From: Terriglobia bacterium
Lineage (GTDB): Bacteria > Acidobacteriota > Terriglobia > Terriglobales > Acidobacteriaceae
Direction of reading: 5' to 3'
NCBI GenBank assembly: GCA_020072585.1
Contig: JAIQGL010000024.1
Location: forward strand, 1-64,000
Length of the DNA: 64,000 bases
How positions within the stretch are numbered: position 1 is the stretch's first letter; each line of letters opens with the position of its first letter. Shown here one piece after another: positions 30,683 to 40,708 of this stretch. The translations under genes were made by a program, and so were the position numbers. The notes beneath the pieces are model-generated. The model ran no database searches, was not told the DNA's origin, and saw nothing but the letters and a program-made list of their open reading frames with translations.

Positions 30683-31945
30683 TTATTTGTTCGGTGTGGG
30701 AGCTACAGGCGGACCCGTGGCCGCGTCCTTGGGGAAAACGATGTCCACTTTGTTATCAGGCTTGTTCTGCGTGATCACAAAGGGATATTCGCTTTGCCCG
30801 TTGGCGCCGAACTTAAGCACCTGGCCCGGCAATACTGAATCCTTGAGCTGCGCTTTCTTCAATGCATCGCGGATGGCGGTTTTGTCTAGGCTACCGGCGG
30901 CCTCGATTGCTTTGGCCAGGATGCGCATGCCGTCATACGCGGGAGCCGCGTACCACGAGTCAACATCATGGCCAGTGAAGGCCTTGTAGTCTTCAGCAAA
31001 CTTTTTGGCCTGTGGATACGGCAGCTTATTGGACCACCAGATACCGGAGAAGATGTAATCCGTGCCGGCGCCCAGCGCCTGCCGTGCGCCAGCCTCAGGC
31101 CCGCGAGCGCCATAGCTCACCATCTGGTGATGCAGGCCGTTCTGCAGATACTGGCGGTGCATGGTGATGTAGTCGGGCAGGTGCGCGTCAGAAAGGAAAA
31201 TATCGGCTTTGCTGGTTTTTACTTTCTGCAGCACGCCGGAGAAATCCGTGGCGTTCAACTCGAATTTCTCATTGAGGACGATTTCGAAATAGCCCGCGTG
31301 CTTATTGGACCACTCGGTGAAGCCCTGCACGTAGTCGACGCCGTGATCGGTGTTTTCCACCACGATTGCGACCTTCAGGCCTTTCTTGAGTTTGCCCTGA
31401 TCGATCAGCGAGCCAAGAAACTCCCCGGTGGTGGTGCCGATCAGGGCCACCGGACTCAGCGTTCCAAAAGCATATTGATAGCCCTTGCCGAAAATGGCGG
31501 TGGCGCCGGCCCCGGTGGTGATCCATGGGGTCTTGTAGCGGTCTGCCATGACCGATTCAGCCGTTCCCAGGGCCGTGGAATATCCGCCCAGCACGGCCAC
31601 TGCATTATCGGAACTCATGGCACGTTCTGTGAGGGAAGCGGATTTCTTTGAATCAGTGCCGTCATCGTAAAAGATTTCGTTAATCTTGAGCTTTTTGCCT
31701 TTGCTCTTCACCATGATGCCGCCGGCATCATTGATCTGCTTGATGGCAAGCTCTATGCCTTCTTTCTGATATTGGCCGGGCTTGCTCTCGCTTCCCGTTG
31801 TAGGCAGGACCACACCGATGGTGATGGTGTCATCGGCAGCCAAGGCCCGCATGGAGCCCGGGAAAAACGTTATTCCACCCAGCAGTATTGCAAGTGCCGT
31901 AATCCGGCGGAAGTGCCCGCCCACGAAAATTTGGCTTTTTCTCAT
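30683..31945 (-). CDS. ABC transporter periplasmic substrate-binding protein, LivK-like
   Basis: 420 aa. Signal peptide; TIGVVLPTTGSESKPGQYQKEGIELAIKQINDAGGI. Confidence 0.88.
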   Translation of the reverse strand: MRKSQIFVGGHFRRITALAILLGGITFFPGSMRALAADDTITIGVVLPTTGSESKPGQYQKEGIELAIKQINDAGGIMVKSKGKKLKINEIFYDDGTDSKKSASLTERAMSSDNAVAVLGGYSTALGTAESVMADRYKTPWITTGAGATAIFGKGYQYAFGTLSPVALIGTTTGEFLGSLIDQGKLKKGLKVAIVVENTDHGVDYVQGFTEWSNKHAGYFEIVLNEKFELNATDFSGVLQKVKTSKADIFLSDAHLPDYITMHRQYLQNGLHHQMVSYGARGPEAGARQALGAGTDYIFSGIWWSNKLPYPQAKKFAEDYKAFTGHDVDSWYAAPAYDGMRILAKAIEAAGSLDKTAIRDALKKAQLKDSVLPGQVLKFGANGQSEYPFVITQNKPDNKVDIVFPKDAATGPPVAPTPNK

Positions 31946-32448
31946 AATTTCCTCCTCTAAGGCAGTCTGCGGTCCCGGATGGCGAAGACCGAAATTTTCA
32001 AGATATTAGCAACATGGCTGGCGAGTAGAAGGCTGCAATAATATTCCTGCCACGTTACAATTAACAAGCGCTGTTTTGCAATCGGCGGCTAAAAAGGCAC
32101 TCAGGTACCTGGCCCGGCGGACTGCATACCGTGAACGATTCATGTTCACCCTTTCATTTCCCCTTGACATCTGCGGTAATCCGACTACCCTAGGGTGCCA
32201 AATGGACGATCCGCTTTTGGCCTGTGTTCCTGGCCAGACCTGACGGACGTTTTTGCTATCCCAGGCCTTTCATAACCCACCGGCGACAAGTGTATGAGCC
32301 GGAAGGCCTGTTATCTTTGGCTCTTTTGCGCAAGACCCTTGGCGGACCGTTTTTTCCGGCTTTATTATGAGTTATTAGATGCAGTACGTAGCTCGATATC
32401 ACAGGGACCAGGTCCGGCCGGCCTGTTTCCCCTTCCAGGAGGGCCACA

Positions 32449-33924
32449 ATGTCTAGCGCTACCGTGCCGATCACGTCATCGGACCAGATTTCGACCTCGA
32501 AAATATGGATGGTGATCTTAGCCTCATCCGTTGGAACGATGATCGAGTGGTACGACTTTTACATTTTCGGAAGCCTGGCAGTCGTGTTGTCCCAGAAATT
32601 CTACCCGCAGGGAAACAACACGTTTGCTCTGATCGCCTATTTGTCCACTTTCGCCGTTGGATTTATGGTGCGTCCGTTCGGCGCGCTGTTTTTCGGAAGG
32701 ATTGGCGACCTGGTAGGCCGCAAATATGCCTTCCTGGTGACGCTTACCATCATGGGATTCGGCACATTTTTGATCGGTTTGATGCCGACGTATGCCACAG
32801 CGGGATGGTTTGCTCCCATTGCACTAATTGCGATCCGCGTGTTTCAGGGGCTGGCGCTGGGCGGAGAGTACGGCGGTGCAGCGATTTACGTGGCCGAGCA
32901 TGTGCCCGACAATAAACGCGGCTACTGGACCAGCTACATTCAGATTACGGCAACGCTGGGCCTGTTCTTTTCCGTCATTACTGTTGTGATCCTCCAGTTC
33001 TACATGACGCCGGCAAATTTCCAGGCCTATGGCTGGCGCATTCCCTTCCTCCTTTCCGTCATCCTGGTCATGATCTCGCTTTACATTCGTCTCAAGATGG
33101 CGGAGTCGCCTATCTTTACGCAGATCAAGAGCACGGGGATGAGTTCGGCACAGCCGCTGAAGGACGCCTTCACCCAGTGGCCCAACTTCAAGTTGGTGCT
33201 TATATCGTTGCTTGGCGCGACCGCCGGACAAGGCGTGGTCTGGTACACCGGCCAGTATTACGCGCTGTTCTACCTGCAAACGATTCTGAAAGTGAACCTG
33301 CGTACCAGTTTCATCATTGTTGCAATCGCCATGTTGCTCGGGATGCCGTTCTTTACGGTTTTTGGAGCGCTCTCCGACAAAATCGGCCGCAAGAAGATCA
33401 TCATGGCGGGCTGTCTGCTGGCCTTTCTCACCTACTATCCGATCTATCAAGCCATGGAGAGTGCCGCAGGCAATCACGTGATCACATTTAAGTCCCAGCT
33501 GAACCCGGTGACCAAGGCCCCGGCCTTGACGCCTTTAACCACGGATCCCGCGGACCCGACTAAGCTAGTCCCGGCCAAAGAGGCACCCAATCCGAACGTT
33601 CCTCTGCTTGTGTTACTGGTGTTCATCCAGGTGCTTTACGTGACCATGGTGTACGGGCCGATTGCCGCGTATCTGGTGGAGGCATTCCCGGCCAAGATCA
33701 GATACTCATCGTTCTCGCTGCCCTACCATATCGGGAACGGAGTTTTTGGCGGGCTGGTGCCGCTGGTCGGAATCTATGTGTGTTACCTCACTGGCAATAT
33801 CTATTCCGGGCTGTGGTATCCAATGGCGATCGCTGCCATGACCTTCGTGGTTGGGTCGCTGCTGCTCAAAGAAACCGTGCACGTGAAAATCTGGACCGAG
33901 GTCGACGAAAAGAAGAAGGCTTAA
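32449..33924 (+). CDS. MFS transporter, metabolite:H+ symporter (MHS) type
   Basis: 491 aa. VGTMIEWYDFYIFGSLAVVL, GRIGDLVGRKYAFLVTLTIMG, RVFQGLALGGEYGGAAIYVAEH. Confidence 0.9.
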   Translation: MSSATVPITSSDQISTSKIWMVILASSVGTMIEWYDFYIFGSLAVVLSQKFYPQGNNTFALIAYLSTFAVGFMVRPFGALFFGRIGDLVGRKYAFLVTLTIMGFGTFLIGLMPTYATAGWFAPIALIAIRVFQGLALGGEYGGAAIYVAEHVPDNKRGYWTSYIQITATLGLFFSVITVVILQFYMTPANFQAYGWRIPFLLSVILVMISLYIRLKMAESPIFTQIKSTGMSSAQPLKDAFTQWPNFKLVLISLLGATAGQGVVWYTGQYYALFYLQTILKVNLRTSFIIVAIAMLLGMPFFTVFGALSDKIGRKKIIMAGCLLAFLTYYPIYQAMESAAGNHVITFKSQLNPVTKAPALTPLTTDPADPTKLVPAKEAPNPNVPLLVLLVFIQVLYVTMVYGPIAAYLVEAFPAKIRYSSFSLPYHIGNGVFGGLVPLVGIYVCYLTGNIYSGLWYPMAIAAMTFVVGSLLLKETVHVKIWTEVDEKKKA

Positions 33925-33988
33925 AAACTGACCTATACTTGCGGAGCAGGTGCGGCGCGGGTGTAGGATAATCCTGTTTCGGACTTGT

Positions 33989-34011
33989 CGGGTGGCAGCC
34001 GTTGCCACCCG
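33989..34011. other. Perfect 9-bp stem hairpin between MHS transporter and acs
   Basis: CGGGTGGCA-GCCGT-TGCCACCCG; no T-run. Confidence 0.6.
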
Positions 34012-34086
34012 CACGTCATTGCGGCCCGCTCCCCACGGCGCCCTTGCTAGTCCTCGACGAATTTCGAGTTCAAGAGGTCAAAGACC

Positions 34087-36204
34087 ATGGCTGACGCTCG
34101 CGTAATGAAAGCAAAAGAACAAGAGACAGAAGTCAATGAGGCGCAGATAGCCGTCCATTGGAAGGAAGAGCAGTATTATTACCCCAATTCCTCGTTCGTC
34201 GGGCAGGCTTACCTGACTGACCCCGCCGTCAACGAGCGCTTCAGCGAAAAGAATTTTCCCGAATGCTATCGCGAATATGCCGACCTGCTGAGCTGGGACC
34301 AATACTGGCACACCACGCTCGACACCAGCGACGCACCATTCTGGAAATGGTTTGCCGGCGGCAAGATCAATGCCAGTTACAACTGCGTGGACCGTCACCT
34401 GGAGAAATACCGCAATAAAGCTGCATTCATTTTTGTGGGTGAATTGGAAGAAGTTCCGCCAGTCGCCATCACCTACCAGGAGCTGTATGTTAGGGTGAAT
34501 GAGATGGCGGCCCTGCTGCGTGATTTTGCCGGACTGAAAGCCGGAGACCGTGTCACCATCCACATGCCGGTGGTCCCTGAGCTGCCCATCACGATGCTGG
34601 CTTGTGCGCGGCTGGGTGTGATCCATTCGGTGGTTTTTGGCGGATTCAGCGGAGAGGCCTGCGGCATGCGCGCCGCGGATTCCGGAAGCAAGGTCCTGGT
34701 CACCATTGACGGCTACTACCGCAGCGGAGCCATGACCGACCACAAGGAGAAAGCCGATCTCGCCGTGGCCACAGCGAAGAACGAAGGCCAGACGGTAGAG
34801 AAGGTGCTGGTCTGGCATCGCGAGGCAGGTAAGTATCACTCCAAAACGCCGATGGTTGAGGGCCGCGACTTCTTTGTTGAAGACGTGCTTAAAAAATATA
34901 CGGGACACAAAGTGGCGCCGGTGCCCATGCCATCAGAGGCGCCGCTCTTCCTGATGTATACCAGCGGCACCACGGGAAGACCCAAAGGCTGCCAGCACGG
35001 CACTGGCGGATACCTGGCCTACGTGGCCGGCACGTCAAAGTACATTCAAGATATTCATCCCACGGATGTTTACTGGTGCATGGCCGACATCGGCTGGATC
35101 ACAGGACATTCTTATATCGTCTACGGGCCGCTGGCGCTGGCGGCGACCAGCGTGTTGTATGAAGGTGTGCCGAACTATCCTGACGCAGGCCGGCCATGGC
35201 GCGTGGCCAAGCGGCTGGAAGTGAACATCTTCCACACATCGCCGACGGCGATCCGCATGCTGCGCAAAGCCGGCCCGGACGAACCGGCGAAATACGACTA
35301 CCACTTCAAACACATGACCACAGTGGGCGAGCCCATTGAGCCGGAAGTCTGGAAGTGGTATCACGAAGTAGTTGGCAAGGGCGAAGCCGTGATTGTGGAT
35401 ACATGGTGGCAGACGGAGACAGGCGGCTTCCTTTGCAGCACCAAGCCGGCCATCGATCCCATGAAGCCGGGCAGCGCCGGCCCCGCGGTGCCGGGAATCT
35501 ACCCTGTGATCTTTGATGAGGAAGGCAAAGAAGTAAAAATCGGTTCCGGCAAAGCAGGGAACATCTGTATCCGCAATCCCTGGCCGGGAATGTTCCAGAC
35601 TATCTGGGGTGACCGCGACCGTTTTGTCGTCCAGTACTACCGCAAGTACAACAAGAATCCTCAAAGCAAAGATTGGCGTGATTGGCCGTATTTTGCCGGT
35701 GATGGCGCAGTCCAGGCCCCTGACGGGTACTTCAGAATTCTGGGCCGCGTAGACGATGTAATCAATGTAGCCGGCCATCGGCTGGGGACCAAGGAGCTGG
35801 AATCTGCGTGCCTGATGGTGAATGAAGTTGCCGAAGCGGCGGTGATTCCGGTGGTGGACGAAGTAAAAGGTCGTGTGCCGGAAGTCTACGTTTCGCTGAA
35901 GCCCGGCCAGCCACACGGTGGCGGCGTGATCGAGGAAAAGGTCAAAGAGGCGATTGAGCACCAGATCGGCAAGATCGCCCGGCCGCGGAAAGTCCATGTG
36001 GTGCCGGATATGCCCAAGACGCGCTCCGGCAAGATCATGCGCCGCGTGTTGGCCGCGATTTCCAACCAGATGGATACGGGCGATGTGACCACGCTCGCCA
36101 ATCCAGATGTGGTAGAGCAGATTCGGGTGATGGTGCAGGGCAATCGTCCGGTGGTGACAAAAGATGTGCCGGAAGACGTGAAACGTTTTGGGGAAGAGCG
36201 TTAA
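34087..36204 (+). CDS. acs: Acetyl-CoA synthetase (AMP-forming; acetyl/propionyl-type)
   Basis: 705 aa. LFLMYTSGTTGRPKGCQHGTGGYL, WWQTETGGF, YFRILGRVDDVINVAGHRLGT, TRSGKIMRRVL. Confidence 0.92.
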   Translation: MADARVMKAKEQETEVNEAQIAVHWKEEQYYYPNSSFVGQAYLTDPAVNERFSEKNFPECYREYADLLSWDQYWHTTLDTSDAPFWKWFAGGKINASYNCVDRHLEKYRNKAAFIFVGELEEVPPVAITYQELYVRVNEMAALLRDFAGLKAGDRVTIHMPVVPELPITMLACARLGVIHSVVFGGFSGEACGMRAADSGSKVLVTIDGYYRSGAMTDHKEKADLAVATAKNEGQTVEKVLVWHREAGKYHSKTPMVEGRDFFVEDVLKKYTGHKVAPVPMPSEAPLFLMYTSGTTGRPKGCQHGTGGYLAYVAGTSKYIQDIHPTDVYWCMADIGWITGHSYIVYGPLALAATSVLYEGVPNYPDAGRPWRVAKRLEVNIFHTSPTAIRMLRKAGPDEPAKYDYHFKHMTTVGEPIEPEVWKWYHEVVGKGEAVIVDTWWQTETGGFLCSTKPAIDPMKPGSAGPAVPGIYPVIFDEEGKEVKIGSGKAGNICIRNPWPGMFQTIWGDRDRFVVQYYRKYNKNPQSKDWRDWPYFAGDGAVQAPDGYFRILGRVDDVINVAGHRLGTKELESACLMVNEVAEAAVIPVVDEVKGRVPEVYVSLKPGQPHGGGVIEEKVKEAIEHQIGKIARPRKVHVVPDMPKTRSGKIMRRVLAAISNQMDTGDVTTLANPDVVEQIRVMVQGNRPVVTKDVPEDVKRFGEER

Positions 36205-36276
36205 AAAAGTAAGTAAGAGCTGAAGTTGAGGTTTTGCGGGTCCAAGAAGAAAATCGCTGAATGACCTGAGGAGGGA

Positions 36277-37620
36277 ATGATGAGCGATAAGAAGGGCAAG
36301 GGAGTATCTCGCAGAGATTTCATCAAAATCGCCGGAGCGAGCGGAATCGCAGCCGGGGCACTGGGGCCCGCTTTCCTGTTTCCTGAACGGGCAGCGGCGC
36401 AGCAAAAGACCTTGAAGATTCTGCAATGGGCCCATTTTGTGCCCGCCTATGATAAGTGGTTCAACGAGACATTCGCAAAACAGTGGGGCGAAAAACACAA
36501 CACCACCGTCACTGTCGACAACATCAATCTAACGGAGTTGAATACCCGCGCGGCATCCGAGGCCCAGGCGAAGAAAGGACATGACATTTTTATGTTCCTC
36601 TCTCCGCCGGCGGCCTATGAAAAGCAAGTGATCGACATGTCTCATGTCTATCAAGAGGTGGAAAAGAAGCACGGGAAGAAGATTGACCTGGCGCACAAAT
36701 CCACTTTCAATCCGAAAACCAAAAAGTATTTTGCGTTTTCTGATTCCTACGCTCCCGATCCGGGCAACTGGCACAAGGATTGGTGGACTGAGGCAGGCTT
36801 TCCCAATGGGCCGGACACGTGGGAAGACCTCCGCGTTGGCGCCAAGAAGATCAAAGACAAAACAGGGATCCCCTGCGGTCTCGGATTTTCGCAGGAGCTG
36901 GATACCAGCATGGCCCTGCGCGCGCTGCTGTGGTCTTTTGGAGGCGCAGAACAGGATGAAGCCGGCAATGTGACCATCAACTCCAAGGGCACCATTGAAG
37001 CCTTGAAATTTGCCAAGGCGCTGTACCAGGAGACAGAAACGCCGATCGTGTTCACCTGGACTCCACCTTCGAACAACCAGGCGATGCTGGGTGGCCAAGT
37101 GTCCTATGTGGCCAATGCCATTTCCATCACGCGCCAGGCTGAGCGGGAAAAGAACCCTCTGAACAGCAAGATAATGATCAGCCGCGCGCTGAAAGGCCCG
37201 GTGCGTCGGATCGCGGCCGAGCACGTGATGAACTGCTACGTGATCTGGGATTTTGCGGAGAACAAGGACGGCGCGCAGCAATTCCTGATCGACTACATTG
37301 ACGCTTTCCATGATGGCTTTGTCGCCGGCCAGTTCTATAACTTTCCCTGCTTTCCCAAGACAGTCCCGAACCTGAAGCAGGAGATCGCGAAAGATGATCG
37401 CGCTGATCCAGCAAACAAGTATGCCGTGCTGGGTGACGTGCTGGATTGGGCGACCAACGTGGGCTATCCCGGATACGCAACCGCCGCGATTGACGAGGCT
37501 TTCAAGACCTGGGTCATTCCGACCATGTTTGCCAAAGTCGCGCGTGGTGATTCCTCACCGGAAGACGCCGCAGCAGCCGCGGAAAAAGAGTACAAGCGCA
37601 TCTTTGACAGGTGGAAATAA
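36277..37620 (+). CDS. ABC transporter extracellular solute-binding protein, Tat-exported
   Basis: Twin-arginine-like signal SRRDFIKIAGASGIAAGALG; family-1 solute-binding features; next to ATPase and two permeases. Confidence 0.88.
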   Translation: MMSDKKGKGVSRRDFIKIAGASGIAAGALGPAFLFPERAAAQQKTLKILQWAHFVPAYDKWFNETFAKQWGEKHNTTVTVDNINLTELNTRAASEAQAKKGHDIFMFLSPPAAYEKQVIDMSHVYQEVEKKHGKKIDLAHKSTFNPKTKKYFAFSDSYAPDPGNWHKDWWTEAGFPNGPDTWEDLRVGAKKIKDKTGIPCGLGFSQELDTSMALRALLWSFGGAEQDEAGNVTINSKGTIEALKFAKALYQETETPIVFTWTPPSNNQAMLGGQVSYVANAISITRQAEREKNPLNSKIMISRALKGPVRRIAAEHVMNCYVIWDFAENKDGAQQFLIDYIDAFHDGFVAGQFYNFPCFPKTVPNLKQEIAKDDRADPANKYAVLGDVLDWATNVGYPGYATAAIDEAFKTWVIPTMFAKVARGDSSPEDAAAAAEKEYKRIFDRWK

Positions 37621-37632
37621 CACGGGGGATTG

Positions 37633-38673
37633 ATGGCTGTCGTTCAGACACGGAATGTAACCAAGGTATTCAAAGAAGGAGAGCTGGGCGCAGTTAACAA
37701 TGTAAATCTGGAAACCCGCGAAGGCGAGTTTCTGGTTTTCCTGGGACCTTCGGGTTCCGGGAAAACCACTCTCCTGCGCATGATCGCCGGACTGGAAACG
37801 CCCACGTCCGGCGAAATTCTGATTGGCGGCAAGGTGGTGAACGATCTTACCCCGCGTGAGCGCCGTATTGCCATGGTCTTTCAGAGTTACGCGCTCTACC
37901 CGCATCTCACCGTATACAAGAACATTGCTTTTCCGCTGAAAGCGCAAAACGTCCCCAAAAACCTGCATAAGGAGAAGGTCGAGTGGGCGTCATCCCTGCT
38001 GGGGATTGGCGCGCTTTTGCAGCGCAAGCCGCGCGAACTCTCCGGCGGTGAGCGGCAGCGCGTTGCCCTGGCCCGCGCTATTGTCCGCGAGCCTTCGGTC
38101 TTCCTGCTCGATGAACCTCTCTCCAATCTCGACGCAAAGCTGCGCCTCTCCGCCCGCGAAGAGCTGGAGCGCTTTCATCGCCGGGTGGGGACCACCACGA
38201 TTTACGTTACCCATGACCAGGTGGAAGCCATGGCCATGGGCGACCGCATCATGGTGCTTAACAAGGGAGTAGTGCGGCAGATCGGCACGCCAAAAGAAGT
38301 CTATGACGATCCGGCAGACACTTTTGTGGCTACATTTCTAGGCTCGCCGCCCATGAACCTGGTCGAAAACGATGGCGTCATCGTGGGCTTCCGTCCTGAG
38401 CATTTCCGGCTGGCAGAGGACATACGGGAAGTGGACAAGCTCACATTCAAGTTTCGCGTGGAGAACGTGGAATACCTGGGCGCCGAGTTCATTCTTTCCG
38501 GCCTTCTGATGGGTGGCAAAGCCGACGGCAAGAAGGTCATTGCCCGTTTGTTGCTGGGGCACAGCTATGAGGCTGGGACGACTTATGATTTTGCGATATC
38601 GGCACGCCAGCTGAAATTTTTCGACCGCACAACGGAGAAGAAAGTTCCGGCGAAGGCGCTGACATGGCAGTAG
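37633..38673 (+). CDS. Sugar-type ABC transporter ATP-binding protein (UgpC/MalK-like)
   Basis: FLGPSGSGKTTLLRMIAGLE, LSGGERQRVALARAI, FLLDEPLSNLDAKLR, TTIYVTHDQVEAMAM. Confidence 0.92.
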   Translation: MAVVQTRNVTKVFKEGELGAVNNVNLETREGEFLVFLGPSGSGKTTLLRMIAGLETPTSGEILIGGKVVNDLTPRERRIAMVFQSYALYPHLTVYKNIAFPLKAQNVPKNLHKEKVEWASSLLGIGALLQRKPRELSGGERQRVALARAIVREPSVFLLDEPLSNLDAKLRLSAREELERFHRRVGTTTIYVTHDQVEAMAMGDRIMVLNKGVVRQIGTPKEVYDDPADTFVATFLGSPPMNLVENDGVIVGFRPEHFRLAEDIREVDKLTFKFRVENVEYLGAEFILSGLLMGGKADGKKVIARLLLGHSYEAGTTYDFAISARQLKFFDRTTEKKVPAKALTWQ

Positions 38674-39578
38674 GCGGAGGGAAGATCAAATCCATTGGCG
38701 CCGCGCAGAGTCCGCTTCTAGGATTTGCCATGTTCAGTCCGGCCCTGCTGTACATTGGATTGCTGATCGGCGCGCCGTTTGTGCTGGCGGTTTTTTATGC
38801 GTTCAGCGATGCTCGAATCGGCGGCGGCGAAATGCATTATGTGGGGCTGGAAAACTTCCGCAGTATCCTGCAGAGTCCCAGCTTCCGCAAAGCGCTGGAA
38901 AATTCCATCATCTTTACGATATGCGCGCAGATCATCGTAATGGTGTGCGCGAACATTCTTTCCATTGCATTGGAAAAGCCATTTCGTGGCCGCGGGCTGG
39001 TGCGCTTCTTGATCCTGTTGCCATGGGTGGCCCCGGTTTCCCTTGGCACCATCGGGTGGAAGTGGATACTGGACTCCATCTACAGCGTGATCACCTGGGT
39101 GCTGGTATGGCTGCACATTGTTAAACCCTATAGCGGCCCTTACTGGCTGGGCGAAGCCAAACTGGCGATGGCTTCGGTCATTCTGGTGCACTGCTGGCGG
39201 CTGATTCCTTTCTCAACCGTGATCCTGCTGGCTGGACGGACCGCGATCCCCAAAGAGATTCCTGAAGCTGCCGCGATTGACGGCGCGGGTTTCTGGCGGA
39301 CCACATTTCAGATTAATCTGCCCATCATGACTCCGATCCTGAGCGTGGCAGTGCTTTTTGGCACGATCTTCACGTTTACTGACATGACTGTGGTTTACAT
39401 CCTGACGGCCGGCGGGCCCTACGATTCCACTCAGACGTTGCCTTCGCTGGCGTTTGCCACCGGCATCCAGGGGAGTGATCTGGCCGCTGGCGCTGCGATC
39501 TCTCTGTTCCTGGTACCTGTTCTGATTGCGATCGCTTATCTCATGTTGCGCGTCGCTCACCGCTCGGAGGTGATCTGA
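38664..39578 (+). CDS. Sugar-type ABC transporter permease (MalF/UgpA-like)
   Basis: Multi-TM; EAA-like loop EIPEAAAIDGAGFWRTTFQINLPIMTP. Confidence 0.88.
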   Translation: MAVGGGKIKSIGAAQSPLLGFAMFSPALLYIGLLIGAPFVLAVFYAFSDARIGGGEMHYVGLENFRSILQSPSFRKALENSIIFTICAQIIVMVCANILSIALEKPFRGRGLVRFLILLPWVAPVSLGTIGWKWILDSIYSVITWVLVWLHIVKPYSGPYWLGEAKLAMASVILVHCWRLIPFSTVILLAGRTAIPKEIPEAAAIDGAGFWRTTFQINLPIMTPILSVAVLFGTIFTFTDMTVVYILTAGGPYDSTQTLPSLAFATGIQGSDLAAGAAISLFLVPVLIAIAYLMLRVAHRSEVI

Positions 39579-40417
39579 TGAAGCGTAAGCTCTCGCATAA
39601 GATTGTCCACGTGGCTGTGCTTGCATTTTTTGTGGTGCTGCTGGCCTTTCCGTTTTACTGGATGGTTATCGCGACGTTTAAGGAGAACCTGGATCTCTAT
39701 AACGTTCAGAACAATCCTTTTCTATTCCACATAAAACCCACCATGGCCAATTTGAACCTGCTTTTTGGCGAAACCAGGTTCCTGCGCTGGCTCTGGAATA
39801 CGGCCCTGGTGGGCGTGCTGGTGGTCATCATCACGCTACTGCTTTCCATTCCTGCTGCTTACGCTCTTGCCCGCCTCACGGGACGATGGGGCGAGCGTCT
39901 GGGTATCGGAATCTTTTTGACATATCTTGTCCCGCCGACCCTGTTGTTCATTCCTCTGTCACGCGTGATTGCTGTTCTGGGCTTGCAGGACACGATCTGG
40001 TCGCTCGTGCTGGTCTATCCCAGCGTTACCATTCCATTTTCCATCTGGCTGCTGATGGGCTTTTTCAAGTCGATCCCCAAAGAGCTGGAAGACGCCGCCA
40101 TGGTGGATGGCCTTACGCGCTTCGGCGCATTCCTGAAGATGGTTGTACCTATCTCTCTTTCGGGCATTCTTACCGTTGTGATTTTCACTTTTACGCTCGT
40201 GACACAGGAATTCGTTTACGCGCTGACGTTTATCTCGCCGGAATCCAACCAGATGGTCGGCGTGGGAATCCCGATCTTTCTTGTGCGGGGCGATGTCTAT
40301 TACTGGGGATCGCTGATGGCGGCCTGTTTGATTGCAAGTTTGCCGGTCGCGTTTATCTATAACCTCTTTCTTGACCGCTTTATCGCTGGTTTTACTGTTG
40401 GCGCGGTAAAAGGCTAG
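39578..40417 (+). CDS. Sugar-type ABC transporter permease (MalG/UgpE-like)
   Basis: Multi-TM; EAA loop SIPKELEDAAMVDGLTRFGAFLKMVVPIS. Confidence 0.88.
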   Translation: MKRKLSHKIVHVAVLAFFVVLLAFPFYWMVIATFKENLDLYNVQNNPFLFHIKPTMANLNLLFGETRFLRWLWNTALVGVLVVIITLLLSIPAAYALARLTGRWGERLGIGIFLTYLVPPTLLFIPLSRVIAVLGLQDTIWSLVLVYPSVTIPFSIWLLMGFFKSIPKELEDAAMVDGLTRFGAFLKMVVPISLSGILTVVIFTFTLVTQEFVYALTFISPESNQMVGVGIPIFLVRGDVYYWGSLMAACLIASLPVAFIYNLFLDRFIAGFTVGAVKG

Positions 40418-40708
40418 CCGCCCATCAACACAGGGCCCAGGTTGCCTCGCCATTTTGCTGGCACATAATCTAATCTTGCGTGCATGGCTGAACCGGTTTT
40501 GATTGGCATAAAAAGACAATTCTTAAATGTGTGCGGGGTGTTTCCCGGGGTTCGCCATAATTCACAAAAGACTTGACAGATCAGCCGCTTAAGGCGGAAA
40601 GTTATCGCGCACTTTTGCGCCTCAGTTCGTCTGCAACTGGCCCGAGGTCGCGTGCGATAGGGTAGTCAAAGTTGGGCCTATGGAAGTTCTCAACTCAGGA
40701 GAGACTTG

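Noticed and set aside
32824-33477. 217-aa minus-strand ORF antisense to the MHS transporter
   Set aside because: Shadow ORF, low-complexity His/Arg/Asp composition.
35035-36498. 487-aa minus-strand ORF antisense to acs
   Set aside because: Lies within or over the well-supported acetyl-CoA synthetase; composition is the shadow of a GC-rich coding frame, with no recognisable motif.
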